Source: Caprella mutica (taxonomy: Eukaryota > Arthropoda > Malacostraca > Amphipoda > Caprellidae). From it: 64,000 bases of DNA. Positions 43,970-55,900 of this stretch are shown one piece after another; the stretch's first letter is position 1; each line of letters begins with the position of its first letter. The notes under the pieces are model-generated. The model searched no databases and was not told where the DNA came from. It was given only the letters and a program-made list of their open reading frames with translations. The position numbers were made by a program, and so were the translations under genes. The stretch spans positions 62,001 to 126,000 of the forward strand of contig CANNZV010001108.1 of assembly GCA_947561585.1 (NCBI GenBank), given 5' to 3'.

Positions 43970-44098
43970 ATTTATCTTCTATTCTAATTGGTATCATGAA
44001 TAATTGAAATAAAAGTTAAATAATTATATAGAGATTTTTATGTGTTCAAAAATATGGAACCGTGCGATAACACAGAACTTACCCTAAAATGGGATATG
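43970..44098. mobile_element. Palindromic MITE copy 8 (right half)
   Basis: CTAATTGGTATCATGAATAA at the collapsed centre; then GTTCAAAAATATGGAACCGT and GCGATAACACAGAACTTACC. Its end matches that of the decayed copy at 23.05 kb. Confidence 0.6.
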
Positions 44099-44099
44099 T

Positions 44100-44700
44100 T
44101 GACATATTTTAGCTAATATAACATAGTTAACTAGATTATGTGCACTCGGTAGAGCGCATACCTTGGCCACCACTTTGACCCATTCTCTCCGAAAATATAA
44201 TAAACTGCTAACTGGATATCATATTTCATGCAATATGGTACAACACTTTTTGAGTTATCCCTTTATGAATGACCTTGACCTTTGACCAGATTGCTCCTAA
44301 ATTTCTACTAGATGGTTCCTGGACATTGACCAATTGTACCTTCAAATTTCAGACAATTTGGTTGAATACTTTTTGATTTTTTGAGTTACAAATGGCCTTG
44401 ACCTTGATCTTTGACCTTTGACCTGATCACTCCCAAAATCTAACAAAATGGTTCCTGCATATTGACCAATCGTCCCACGAAGTTTCATGTAATATGGTTC
44501 AATACTTTTTGAGTTATTAATGACCATGACCTTGACCTTTGACCAAGTCACACTCAAAATTCTACCAGCAGGTCACTGTACATGGACCAATCGTTTCACC
44601 AAATTGCAGGCAATTTGGTTGAACGCTTTTTCAGTTAAGCGAATAACATGATAAATAAATAAATATACCACTGCTAAAATATGTTATGACCTTCCCGCAT
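44100..44700 (+). repeat. Dispersed repeat with TGACCTTGACC clusters
   Basis: It begins near TGCACTCGGTAGAGCGCATA and ends near CCCGCATTCTGTGAAGGTAA. In between is a short internal repeat of about 120-130 bp: TGACCTTGACCTTTGACC, then CAATCGT, then a GGTTCAATACTTTTTGAGTT phrase, present about four times. Both ends occur, separated and inverted, at 18430-18790. Confidence 0.75.
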
Positions 44701-45800
44701 TCTGTGAAGGTAATGATAATTTAAATGAATTGTGTAATTATCTTTCGTTATGAATTCAATTGAGCTACTTCTCAGACAATATATAATTGATATTTTCAAA
44801 TAATATTGATAATATATGAGAAATGAATAATTAGCATTGATATTGAATATTACTTAAGATATATCCTATATACTATATAGTATATTAATAAAATAACTAC
44901 TGATATTAGATGTGGAGAAATAACATTATTACTGCATGCAGATAAATAAATGAAATAAAGACAGGAAAATGTTTACCCTTAGTATCCGTTAGAAGAATAT
45001 AAAGGGGGGTTTGAATCTGTTGTCACATTGTCTTTGAATTCAGATATTATTATCATTGAATAATCCTGAAAACATATGTAATTAGTCTTTGTATATCAAT
45101 AATGTTATAATACTCTAAATAATCACTCAGTTATGTGGTACAAAGCACAATAAGATTACACAGTTAGGTACTGGTATTTTATATAAGAGACATTGACCGT
45201 GTTAGAATATCTAGAAATTACAGAGGTTCATTAGGCGGAAAGACACTAACATTTGATACACAGAGAAGAAAAAAGTTTACTCATATCTAATGGGTCATCA
45301 ATTTATGCTTTGAATCAATTTATTACGTGAGTTGGTTGAACTATATTCATGTTTTCACGTGTGTTAAAACAACTATGATGTGGTGTGTCATCAAACATTT
45401 GTAAATTCAATTCATTTTATAGATTGAATCAACTTACTATGAGAGCTAAAAGTTACTTTTTTGAGTATTTTAAAGTAGGTATGTTGAAACAACTATGACA
45501 GTGTATTATAGGAACTCACAAAGACTGTTAATCCAATGAATCTGGTGTATAAATTAACTTACTTTGCAAGTTGGTGCTACTTTTTTCAAGTTTAGGAGTT
45601 GGTCAAAATGACTGTAGGTAGGCGCAAAATAACCCATTCATATGAGTCAAAACAAATCAAATTTGATTTGATTTAACTAATCCTTTCTCTGTGTGTAACG
45701 TCTTAAAATAAAAAGCTTGTATTCGCGGGTAGTTAATTTTTTAAAGAAATCTACGCACTCTGATGACACAGGTAATTTATCAGTATTCCTATATTATTTG
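44701..45800. other. Gene-free stretch, possible weak inverted-repeat element
   Basis: ATACACAGAGAAG at 45258 and CTTTCTCTGTGTGTAAC at 45683 form a weak inverted pair around phrases such as GTTGAAACAACTATGA that recur (45367, 45484). It may be a decayed element. No coding sequence. Confidence 0.35.
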
Positions 45801-45808
45801 ATGGAACG

Positions 45809-46830
45809 ATGAAGAGTAGGATGGTGAGAGGATTGCAGTATGTGAGGAGGAAGTTGCAGGGAGACAATGCATTGGTGAAGGGAGTTCTGAATGGCATGAG
45901 GAGAGATGGAGTGGGATGGTGGAAGAGAACGCAGAAATACATGGAGTTGGCTGGATTGGAGGTAGAGGAGCTAGAGAGGATGATGTTAGAATTAGGTTAA
46001 ATTACAGTGGGTTAACAACGTTAAGACATAGAGTTTATTTAAAGAGTAAATATGTTATACAATTAGAAGTCTATTTAGAGAGATGGGGGAATCACATCTC
46101 TCTCTGAGTAATGTAAAAGACAGACTGCCTTAAGGATCTACATGCAGTGTTATTTAACACTCGCCGGAAATGTAATAGACTTTAGACCTTAAGTCCGTTT
46201 CTCATAAAAGTAATACATGGTTATTTAAACAATAGGAAATTTAATATAGCTGAGCTAGTCTAACAGGAAGTTAACATTAAACATATAACGAGTGTGTAAT
46301 ACATTTAACTAAAATTTCAACAGATGAGTGGGAATGAAGTGAAAAGAAGAATAGCAAAGAGAGTGGAAAGTGAGTGGTTGGAGGAGATCAATGAGAAGAG
46401 CACACTTTGTCTCTACAGAGAGTACAAGAGGGAGATGTGAGAGGAGGATTAGTAGGGAGGTGAAAGGGACAGGATATGGTTCAGAGCTAGAACAAACTGC
46501 TTGTGGCTGGGAGACAGGAGAAGAGAGAGGGATAAGGAGAGATGCTTGATATGTGGAGAGATGTTTGATATGTGGAGAGGGAGGATTGGAAGACCTGATG
46601 CTTTTCGTGTTAGATTGTGGAAAGTTGGAGGAGGAGAGGAGGGAGGAGTTGGAATTGCAGAGACCGAGAGTTGAGGAGAGGCAAACTGTGGTGGGAGAGT
46701 TCTTGTTTGGACGAGGGGGAAGGAGAAGGAAGAGCGAAACTTTCATGAAAATGTAGAGAAAGAGGAGAGGATTTGGATGAAGACCATGGATGATGAAGCT
46801 TATGGGAAGGAAATTCAAAATTAACCTGAC
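45809..46830 (+). pseudogene. Non-LTR retrotransposon (LINE) C-terminal remnant
   Basis: 45809-46000 reads MKSRMVRGLQYVRRKLQGDN and LVKGVLNGMRRDG, resembling the region after the reverse-transcriptase palm. 46321-46757 reads, across stops and a frame change, KRVESEWLEEINEKSTLCLY, RARTNCLWLGDRRRE and CLICGEGGLEDLMLFVLDC. The last has the C-x2-C...C finger found near the C-terminus of many LINE polymerases. Several stops make it dead. An AT-rich 350-bp insertion separates the two parts. Confidence 0.7.
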
Positions 46831-46901
46831 TGACTGAGAAGGAAGGAGCGTAACAATTTCTCAAAAATGTATATGCCTGACCGTTCCGCTGTGTCGTGTG
46901 G

Positions 46902-46928
46902 TGACGTCACAGCTCACATATGACGTCA
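46902..46928. promoter_or_regulatory. Pair of full CRE palindromes
   Basis: TGACGTCA at 46902-46909 and 46921-46928, 11 bp apart. The arrangement is like the pair at 22056-22080 but with no gene obviously downstream. It could be part of a decayed element promoter. Confidence 0.25.
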
Positions 46929-47316
46929 CCCTAGCTACAGACTGACAGTTCAGGAAACATTCGCACACGGCTCAGTGACGTTTCATAAACGAGGAAGAGT
47001 GCACACATCTTGTACGCGCTCTACCAAACGCTTATTTAAGTCATCAACATTGTATCTGTTGCATAAATATTCATCAATTAATCTTCTTACATCAGTTGAA
47101 TTTCCAAAGATGAGAAAATTATTGAGCAAAATAATCAGATACCTAAAGTATTTTGCAGAATAATGTGTAAGTTAACATCAGCTGTTGTGCTAACGAGAAC
47201 AGTTACTCAACTTGCTCTGTCAGGTCTGAGATTGACGCATACGCGTGTACTCACCCTCGTGTCTAAAACAACACTGAGAAGATAGCAGAATTGTCACGGC
47301 TCAGAACAGCTATGTT

Positions 47317-47950
47317 AAGCCCCGTCCAGACGGTCAGTTTTTTTTAGAGAAGTGACAAACTTAATGAAAAACTTATCAGTTTTCAAGGAGTGTCTACTCG
47401 GTCAATTTTTTTCGCCAAAAGTTTGAGGTTCACTGGCGTCAGTTTTGTCAAAATTAATGTTATATATCGTGAAAATAAAAATTATGTAACTTGGTATGTA
47501 TATTTTTTAAATTTAGAACAGTAAGAAACCAGAAAAAATGATTTGTTTTTAATGACAAAATATTGTCTTGAAAAGGATAGTCAAAAATAGATCATAGAAA
47601 ACAATTCCCAACGTAGCCTACCTATAACTTAGATCTAATACATTCTAATACAACCAAGTATTAAACAGTCTGTCGTCAGCCATTGTAACTAGATAGATAC
47701 TAAGTTTGAAAAAAATTAGTTGTTTTAGGTGTACCTAGCTGTAATATACTAAAATGACGAGCAAATAAAAAAATATTATTACCAGAAAATCAGTGTGTAT
47801 TTCAAACTTTTTGATGACTATATCCAACATGTTGGAATCATAAAACTGATGAAAAGTTTGACGGTTTGCTGATGCTAGGAAATTATAGTCATTTAGTTTG
47901 TCATTAAGTTTGTCACTTCTCTGAAAAAACTGACTGTGTGGACAGGGCTT
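47317..47950. mobile_element. MITE with about 50-bp terminal inverted repeats
   Basis: Left AAGCCCCGTCCAGACGGTCA then AGAGAAGTGACAAACTTAAT; right, inverted, ATTAAGTTTGTCACTTCTCT then TGACTGTGTGGACAGGGCTT. Arm identity is about 90%. Total length is 634 bp with no transposase frame. The flanks TTAA and TTCA do not give a clean target duplication, so the superfamily is unassigned. Confidence 0.85.
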
Positions 47951-48430
47951 CAGCCGCCTGACCTCATTGAACTCCAGTCGGATGAGGATGTGTCCTGGCT
48001 GTGCTCCTACGGAACTGAAATAAGTGATTTTTTTATTTCATAATTGTTTAAGGTGCTCTGAGTGGTGTTCTGTTTCTTTATTATTTTGGTTTAAGATATA
48101 CCAATAATTTGTGTAACGGCTATGATGGGTTTACTTTGTCTTTTTCATTCGCCTACCAATAAGAGCAGCAGACTGAGCTCAGTTAGTTGTAGTGGTGATA
48201 ATAGCAAGCAAAATTTTGGAATGACTTTTGAAGTGGTGTAAATATACAGTAATGAAATGGTTGGTGAAAGACTCAAGACTGAAGAGAAGAGGGACTTCAA
48301 TGTAATTTTTGTTATGCATGGTATCACAGCATTTGTGTTAATGACTGAATGTTGATAACTTGATAGCGGTAAATATAAATTAATGAGCAAAGTAAACAGT
48401 TACATTAATTGGTTCTGTCCTGATTGTAGA
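47951..48430. other. Gene-free stretch
   Basis: Just after the MITE, a short GC-richer piece (CTGACCTCATTGAACTCCAG and following) might be a leftover coding scrap, but no frame is recognisable. Confidence 0.35.
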
Positions 48431-48930
48431 CCATGTTTGATGTTTCAGAGGCTGGAAAATTGTAAGCCAATTTTTGAGCCAAAATTTCACAAAAACTGTG
48501 AGCCAAGCCAATTTGGCTCATTTTTTGATGATTTCAAGCCAAAATTAACATGGGAGCTTAGGAATTATTCATGTTTTAAAGTGTGGACAAAGTCGCCAGT
48601 ATATTAGCAACTTTTGATGGGTTAAATAAATTGAAAAACATGTACATAAGGAGTAAATCACTCCTAAAATAGTCTCAAGAGATACACATAACACATGCAT
48701 CAGACATGAATCATAAGGATGTTTCCAAGTGTAAAATCTTCACTAGGAAGACAAATTTCTCCTTTAAAGTACCTTATAGTTATATGTGGTGACCTGGATC
48801 CATTTTCTCACTAAACTGGCAACTTTCCTGCCACATTTTAAAACATGAGGAATTAATTCAAAATTTTAAGCCAATTAGACATATCTGAGTTTTGACCATT
48901 TGAAATCTAAGCCAATCAATGGCTTTAACT
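48430..48930. repeat. Inverted counterpart of the 40.66-41.39 kb repeats
   Basis: 48450-48553 is the inverse of 41249-41395 (GAGGCTGGAAAATTGTAAGC, GAGCCAAGCCAATTTGGCTC). 48868-48935 is the inverse of 40655-40720 (TAAGCCAATTAGAC, GACCATTTGAAATCTAAGCC). The two pairs bracket different sequences, so the element common to both places carries its own insertions. Confidence 0.7.
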
Positions 48931-49072
48931 GACATAGTCTTATACATGGATTGTAAGTAGGTAAATATTGGCAATTTCTTAGAGAAGACAGAGAAAATAA
49001 ATTGATTGTGTTAAATATTCCTGAGTCTAAAGAAAGGAATGGAAGACAAAGACAGAAGCCAGACTGTATTTT

Positions 49073-50400
49073 ATGGTAAATTCCACTGACTTTTCTTGCA
49101 AAACTCAAAAGAAAAAGGTACAACTGCCAGTTAAGAATGCTATAACTGCTCATGTACTGAAACTAACCCAGGAAATTAAAAGTTGTGATAATAGTAAGAA
49201 ACTTTGGGAAAATATTAAGAAATTAAGAGGAGATAAGAAATGTAATGATCATGTAGAAATCTATGATGATGATGATGGACAGATTATAAGGAGTGGTGAA
49301 TGGGAGAAGAAAGTTAAAGACTACTGGATAAGTGTGTAATGTGTATCAAAAGCAATAGTGAAACAGTGAAATGAGGAAGAGAATTGAAAATATGTGAATC
49401 TTCCAATGAACTTGTGAGAGTTGATTATGGTAGAATGATGCCTGTGTGCCTGAGACCTGCTTATGATTTTGTGAGGAATCAGATGAAGCGAGTTGTATTG
49501 AAAGATGGCAGTAGGCGAGCGGTAGCAAGAGTGGAAGACATACAAAGTATGTATGTGGTGCCAGATTTATTAGAACATTATGATATGGGCGGAGTGATAG
49601 ATGTAGATAGGGTAAGCAAAATTTAAGGTGTACATGTAATCAATCAGGACATTAGAAAGCATATCAGGAAAATGAAAGTTAGAAAAGCAGGAGGTCTAGA
49701 TGGTATCAAACCTGAAATTTATAAATTGGGAGATGTTAAAGATTGAGAGGATAGAAAAGGCTGTCTGGAAAGAAATCCTAGCAGCCTCTGGTTATACCCC
49801 AATAGTGGCCATGAGAGGGGAGATTAAGAGTAGAAGTCTGAAAGCAAGGGATATATAGGTAGGTGAAACTAATCTTTGCTAGATATTTGTACTCTGCTGA
49901 AAATGAGATGGTGAGGAAATTTTCAAAGAACAATTAGAAAAAGGTGATGATAAACTAGTGAAAGTAATTGAAGAGTACCTAGAAATTTTGACTATTGAAA
50001 ATGTTAGGAAACTTAATGAGATGACAAAGGAAAGGTTAGAAAGTATGGTTGAGGATTATGATGAAAATAGATGGAGAGAAGAGTTGGATTCAAAATCTAC
50101 TTTAGGTTTATTTAAGCAATCTAAAAGGGAAATGAAAGAGGAACCATTTTACTACAACACTGAGGAGTGTATTTTAATGTTTAGAAGCCAGATCAAATTG
50201 TTTGAAATTAGGTTGGAGAATTCATTTTGAGAATGGGGATATCAATTGTAAGTTATGTAATTTGGATTGTGAGGATGGACAATTTTCTTTAAGAGTTGTG
50301 AATGTATGGTTGGCAAATCCTTGGAAGAAGTTTTATTGTTTGTAGATGGTGTAAGTCCAGATGATGCTAAAGCCTACTTGAAAGCTATGTGGAAAGAAAG
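49073..50400 (+). pseudogene. Non-LTR retrotransposon (LINE) polymerase remnant
   Basis: A succession of + strand frames. KSCDNSKKLWENIKKLRGDK and DDDGQIIRSGEWEKKVKDYW (49175-49335) are typical of the linker before a LINE reverse transcriptase. INQDIRKHIRKMKVRKAGGL then DGIKPEIYKLGD (49638-49740) is the conserved K-A-x-G-x-D-G-I-x-P-E start of the palm domain. NGDINCKLCNLDCED (50230-50275) is the C-terminal finger region. Internal stops and a missing palm core (no FADD-type box seen) make it inactive. Confidence 0.75.
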
Positions 50401-51055
50401 GGGAAAAAAGTTGAGAATGATTGGATGAGGTGTGGTGAGCTTGTGGTGTTGTGTGTGTGGATTTATGGTCTGTTGCTATTTTCTTTTTATCACGTTTAGA
50501 ATTTGTAAATTATATTTGTAGAGAGCAGAACTATCATGCACTGTATTTTAACTTTTTTTCAAATATGATCAATAAAGTCTTAAGAATGGTTAGCCTTATG
50601 TTGATTGCATTCGGGGTGTGTAGGTTCGTTTCATATGGGCAACTTCCTCCTTTTTTTTAAATCTGACTAAAAAAGTCTGACTTTATAGAATTCTATAAAC
50701 TGTGGTGAAACTGTACACCAAGTAGCTACAAAGGAAAAAAGGTATCCTGAAGAGTGTAGACTTCAATGAAGAAACATTAAGTTCAAAATTCTGCAATTTA
50801 GTAGCTAGATTACAAAACCTGTGAATTATCTTATTTAACAGATTTATTGTCTTTCAAAATTTCAAATATTCTAACAATCAAATGAATAAGGATGATAGGA
50901 TCAAACTGGTAAAGATTTCATTATTTTTGTTAATGCCCGTAGTGACTTCTAACACGCACTCACACGGGTCTAACACCCTCCATGTGAGTTATCATTTTCT
51001 GTTTGACGTTAATTTAATTTAATTATGGAATTAGCCTAATTCAAAATTGTTTGCA
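50400..51055. other. Gene-free stretch
   Basis: After the LINE remnant only AT-rich sequence is seen, with TTTTTTCAAATATGATCAAT-like low-complexity DNA. No gene. Confidence 0.45.
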
Positions 51056-51057
51056 GA

Positions 51058-52495
51058 GAATATCCCCAAATTCTGCAGACTGCAGTGGCAGTCCTGTCTG
51101 GGTGACTGCCACTGGGCCACTCCAGAAAAAGTAGTCTTTTCTGATGAATTATTTAATTACTCTGTTGGAGTTTAGCAAACCTTAAAATACAGTAATAAAT
51201 TAATGGGAACTGTATAATCTGCAGCATTTAGCCTCTAAAATTCATCTGTTAGCCTAAGGTGTTTTCCAGAGAATGGCCACTGGGTCTGCTGAAACTGGTA
51301 AAGTGCCAGTCTGCAGAATAATAATGAATATGGGAGATATTTAAATATTTGGGATATTCTTGATGAACAATTTTGAATTAATTCCTAATTTCATATGGTT
51401 ACATTAAATTTGCTACAAACACTGCAGTCTGCAAAGCATGCACAATCAGTCTCCAAATATTTAATTTTTGGAGCAATTTCTCTCCTAAGATTTTCAATTT
51501 TTTTTCCAATATGGCCAAAAATCTCGACTCAAAATTTTCACCAGATAATTCAGGAGACTAATTCCAAAGCCTCAATAGTCATCGGATAAACTTCACAACT
51601 TCATGCATCTCTTGCAGACTGGCAGTCTGCAAACCAGTCTGAGAAGAATGTCTCCACAGACCTGGTATTTTTTACAGAAATTGGGATTTGGTTACAGTAA
51701 ATAACATAGGAACATACTTCAACATAGGAACTAAATAGGACTTGGGTGCAGGATTAATCCAAAAATCCTGTTATACTTTTCACACTGATGGCCAGACACA
51801 CTATGGTCTGCAAAGTGTGTGAAATCTGTCTCCAAGATTTTCATTTTTAAGAAAATTTGTCTCCAAAAATTTTCAAATCTGTCTCCAAAATGTCTAATAA
51901 TCAAATGTAAACATAGGAATTAATTAGAAAATTGTCTCTAAGATCTTTCAATGATATTTTTTCCTTCTAAAACCCACTCTGCTGTCTTTGCATAACGTGT
52001 CTCTTGCTCCCCAAGTAATATAGAATGGCTCAAAGACTCAATGTGTCTCTGACTCCAGCTCTCCAAAATGATCGCCATTAAAATAGCGAGTTTGGACATG
52101 TTTTATTACCTGGCTTGCCCCGCAGAGATTTTAATTTGAGAGAAAGCTACTCTCTGACTCTCAGCAGCAGATTCAGAATCTCCCGCAGCTAAATTAATGG
52201 TAACATGAAATTAATTCAAAATCTTCCACAGCTAAATTAATGGTAACATACAAATTAATTCAAGATCTCCTGCTGAGATCTAAAATTTTAAAAATTAGGC
52301 TCAGATTTGTTTCAGAGAGTCTTGGAAAAGTGTTCCATCTTAAAATATCCAGTCTGCAGAATATGGGACATTTTCAACATTTTCTGTGCGAATAATCATT
52401 AATTTCCTCCTATATTTACATGTATTTTACTGAGAGCAGAAGCCAAAATGGAGAATTTCTTGGAGAACACTTTACCACTTCCTGCAGGCTGCTGT
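51058..52495 (-). repeat. Mosaic of CCAGTCTGCAG-bounded modules, inverted relative to 41.7-42.6 kb
   Basis: CTGCAGACTG or CAGTCTGCAG boundaries recur at about 51070, 51305, 51425, 51615, 51805, 52350 and 52485. Between them are modules seen in the 41.7-42.6 kb field: TTTGAATTAATTCCTA with a following TTTGCTACAAACAC (51370), ATCTCCCGCAGCTAAATTAA (52180-52265), GAGAGTCTTGGAAAAGTGTT (52315) and the 149-bp module (52349-52495). Many modules are altered. Confidence 0.75.
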
Positions 52496-52915
52496 CTGGC
52501 ATATTATGCAGTCTGGCATGAAACAAACCACAATAACAATTTCATATCTCAAAACAATTTCAGCAAGAATATCTAAAAGACAGAAACTCCAGATTGTAGA
52601 ACAAATGAGTTATCTGCCTAATGTCATTCCTACCGGAAAATTAATTGCGCTATGTCTTGAGTCGAAAGTGAAACGTTTCAACAACAAATGGTATTCATGA
52701 TTAAAACGTCTTAAAATGGCTTCTTTTACCTGTTTACCAATGAGTTTATGTAAAGTGTCAAAATATTGAAAATAACTGTTCAATATTTAACCTGAGGCAC
52801 AAAAATACCACTAATTTTGCTCACTTCACCACTCCTTCCAGGTATCCAAATATATTTGTGTAAATAGTTTATTCTCATCTATTTTATTGGAGGCAAATAT
52901 TTTAATCTGTCTGAG
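52496..52915. other. 5' flank of ANKZF1
   Basis: A short frame at 52506-52700 has no domain. An in-frame TAG lies at 52865, so the coding sequence cannot extend upstream of 52868 without an intron. Promoter position is not determinable by eye. Confidence 0.4.
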
Positions 52916-52954
52916 ATGGAGAAGGAAAAAATTTACCTCTGGGAAGATGAAGGT
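52916..52954 (+). CDS. ANKZF1: ANKZF1 exon 1
   Basis: Thirteen codons (MEKEKIYLWEDEG), donor GTAAGT at 52955, out phase 0. The upstream in-frame TAG and lack of another ATG favour this start. The N-terminus is poorly conserved in the family, so support comes from splicing logic only. Confidence 0.6.
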
Positions 52955-55900
52955 GTAAGTATATTTTGAAGTATATTCTATAAAAAAAATCATGTAATTT
53001 TTTTTATAATCATTTCATTTAATTTTTTTCTAAACAAAAGATGAAAATAATTTATGTATTAGCTTCTCTGCATTCTTGATTATGATTATTGATTATAAAT
53101 TATTATTATTTCAATTCAAATAGCCACCTAATTTTCATTTTATCTTAAATTTCTTTTACTGAATATTGTCATCTTATTTTTTTAATTATTTATATATTCA
53201 TATATTTTTTTATTTAGAAAAGTAAATTATTTTCATCCCTTTAACTTGTAGCTATGTCATCTGTGTAGCTGTGCCATGTTAACATTTTCTAATGAGAGTT
53301 CTATTGCTAAAAAGTAATCTTCAATTAACTATATTTTATTATTATATAGATTTATATTGAGATACTCTTCATTTTCCTCTTCTATCTGTAAGTGCAGTCA
53401 CTGGTGATAGTGTCCATTTTGTTCCATTATTTGGAGACTGTATTCATAGAGTAGCTCTTCTGCATCCATAAGCTGGATGCTGAATGGTGTCTAGTAGGTG
53501 ACTGTTTCTTCAAAGCTATTGTTTTTATTTATCTCCTAGGGATTTTAAAAACTAATTAATGTTATAAATTATAATATATTTTCAGTATGACAGCTTGTCT
53601 TCTCCCAAACTTGTGCCTGGAACTCCAGAGTACAAGAAATTTCAATTTGAAGAGGCAGACAACTCCAATAACAAAGAGGATGGAACTTCATCTTGTATGT
53701 TACATATCAATAACATTTATTTTCTGTTGTAGCTATTAAAACATTTTCTTGAAATTTTGTTTCTGTGGGAATTAGCTACTTAGATAAATCTTTGGAATGT
53801 GGAAGGCATGATTTTGTTTTTTAAATATAATTTTAGTTAATCAGTAATAACTTCACACCATTTTAATTATCTTGCAGTGATGAGACTATCAATCTTATTT
53901 TTCATCTCCTTTCATTTAAATATGTAGCTATGATTGAAAATCACATTTTCAATAACTAGCTAGCTACTTATTGAATATATTTTCTAATTAAGATTTATAT
54001 AGAGTACTACTGAATCAATTACATTTTTTCTTCATTAATTCCAGATGAAAATATTCAAATCAGCATTAGGTATATTAATTATTTATGTCTTATATCTATC
54101 GAAATACATGATTACATTCATTGAGTAGATACCAGTTTCTTCTACACATTGAATGCACTCAGATAGACATAAAACATATTAGTTTCAAAGGAAGAACTTT
54201 TAAAATTATCCATCTGGTAATTAATAAAGAAAAAAAGCAATCCGGTAACTGATTCATTACCCTATACCCCTAGAAGCTCTATCCTTCGTCTATGATGTAA
54301 CTAATCATGTGGTCTCTCTCGACAGACATCAGCAATGCATATGACAGTTTTAGCAGTGTTATGTGCAGCATATGCACCTTATCATTCAAAAACAGACTTA
54401 GTTTGGTGCACCACTACCAGACGGAGCTACATGTAATGAACCAGGACAGAGTACTCAATGGGAACAAACCAATGGAACTGGCTAAATACAACAGCATGAA
54501 AGGTGAATAGCTTACAATGTAAGCATGAAGAGCCTTTAAGTTACCAATTTGTATCATCTGTAGCTAATTATTACTGTGTAGCTTTATCCTTAGAGTTGTT
54601 TGAACAGTTTATTGTTAGCTATAGCTAAACAAGAGTGTACTGAGGTATACTTTATCAGGTCTATTTTCGTAGGTTTCAATCAAGTTGTTTTATCAATTAG
54701 CTACTGAAATTAGTTAAATTACTACAGTTGAACTTCTCTACAGGGTGGCTCAAAAAAAAGGAAACCCATTTTCAAACTAGTTTATTTTACAGACTATCAC
54801 AGCTAGTAATTTTCTAAAAACACAGTTATATTTGTTTACTTTTTATGCATTTTTCTTGATAATTTGTTAGAATTACAACAAATATTACACAACCTACAGT
54901 GAATTAAAAAAAGGTTAATAAAAAGTGCTTGAAACCCTGAAAATGCAGCTTTCAAAAGAATTAAGAGTTTTTGTTGTAACAATTTTTCTAAACACTGGAA
55001 GTTTTATGCAGGTTCAACCACATTTTGAACAACACTTTCAGGAAAGATTTCCAACAACTATAAAACCGTATTGAGAAATGTTAATAAGTTCAAAACTGAA
55101 GAAACCACTTTAAATTTGAACATAAATCAGAAGGTAAGGATTAGATATCATTTAAGATACATTTCACTAAATTGTTAAACACGATTTGAGATATTGTCCT
55201 TTTAAGAAGCATGTAAAGCTCAAACTCTTAGAACTGAATTACCACACCGTCTGAATTTTGCAAAACGGTTTCTGCAAAAAATTGCACATTTTGTAGAAGA
55301 TATCGTGATTGGTGATGAAGATGTATTTCGATGAATGAAAGATTCAATTAAAAAACGTTAATTGAATGAAAAATTCTAGGATTAATTTTTTACTACTACC
55401 ATATGGAAATAAATTATTCCTATTATGAACTTTTTTGTGTGTATTTCGTGCTCGCGCAATCCCCTTTTATTTACCTTTTTTTTAATTCGCTGTAGGATGT
55501 TCAATTTTTGTCATAATTCTTAACAAATTGAAAGATAGATGCAGAAAAAGTAAACGAACAAAACTATGTTTTAGAAAAATTTCCAGCTTAGATAGTTTGT
55601 AAAATAAACTAGTTTAAAAATGGGTTTCCTTTTTTTTCACCACCCTGTATAATGGATTCCTGTGTAGTTAGATAATACAGAGTCCTGAGTAATGAACTAG
55701 TCTGTATAGTAAAGAAATTCTCCTTGATCTGCCAAAATTAGTTTACTATACAGAGTAGTTCACTATACAGCATTTCATTATAGAGGATTTCAACAGTATA
55801 TAAATTTGTGAAGTTTGTCAAGAAAAGGAAAGAATAAGAAATATTCCTGTTCCATAGGTTTCTTCCTACTTAGTCATTATGTTCTATGTTATGCTAACTT

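Noticed and set aside
54045..54069. 25-nt microexon of ANKZF1 (acceptor TTCCAG, donor GTATAT)
   Set aside because: Including it gives phase 2 and an immediate stop in exon 3. Exon 2 joins exon 3 in phase without it. It could at most be a rare poison exon.
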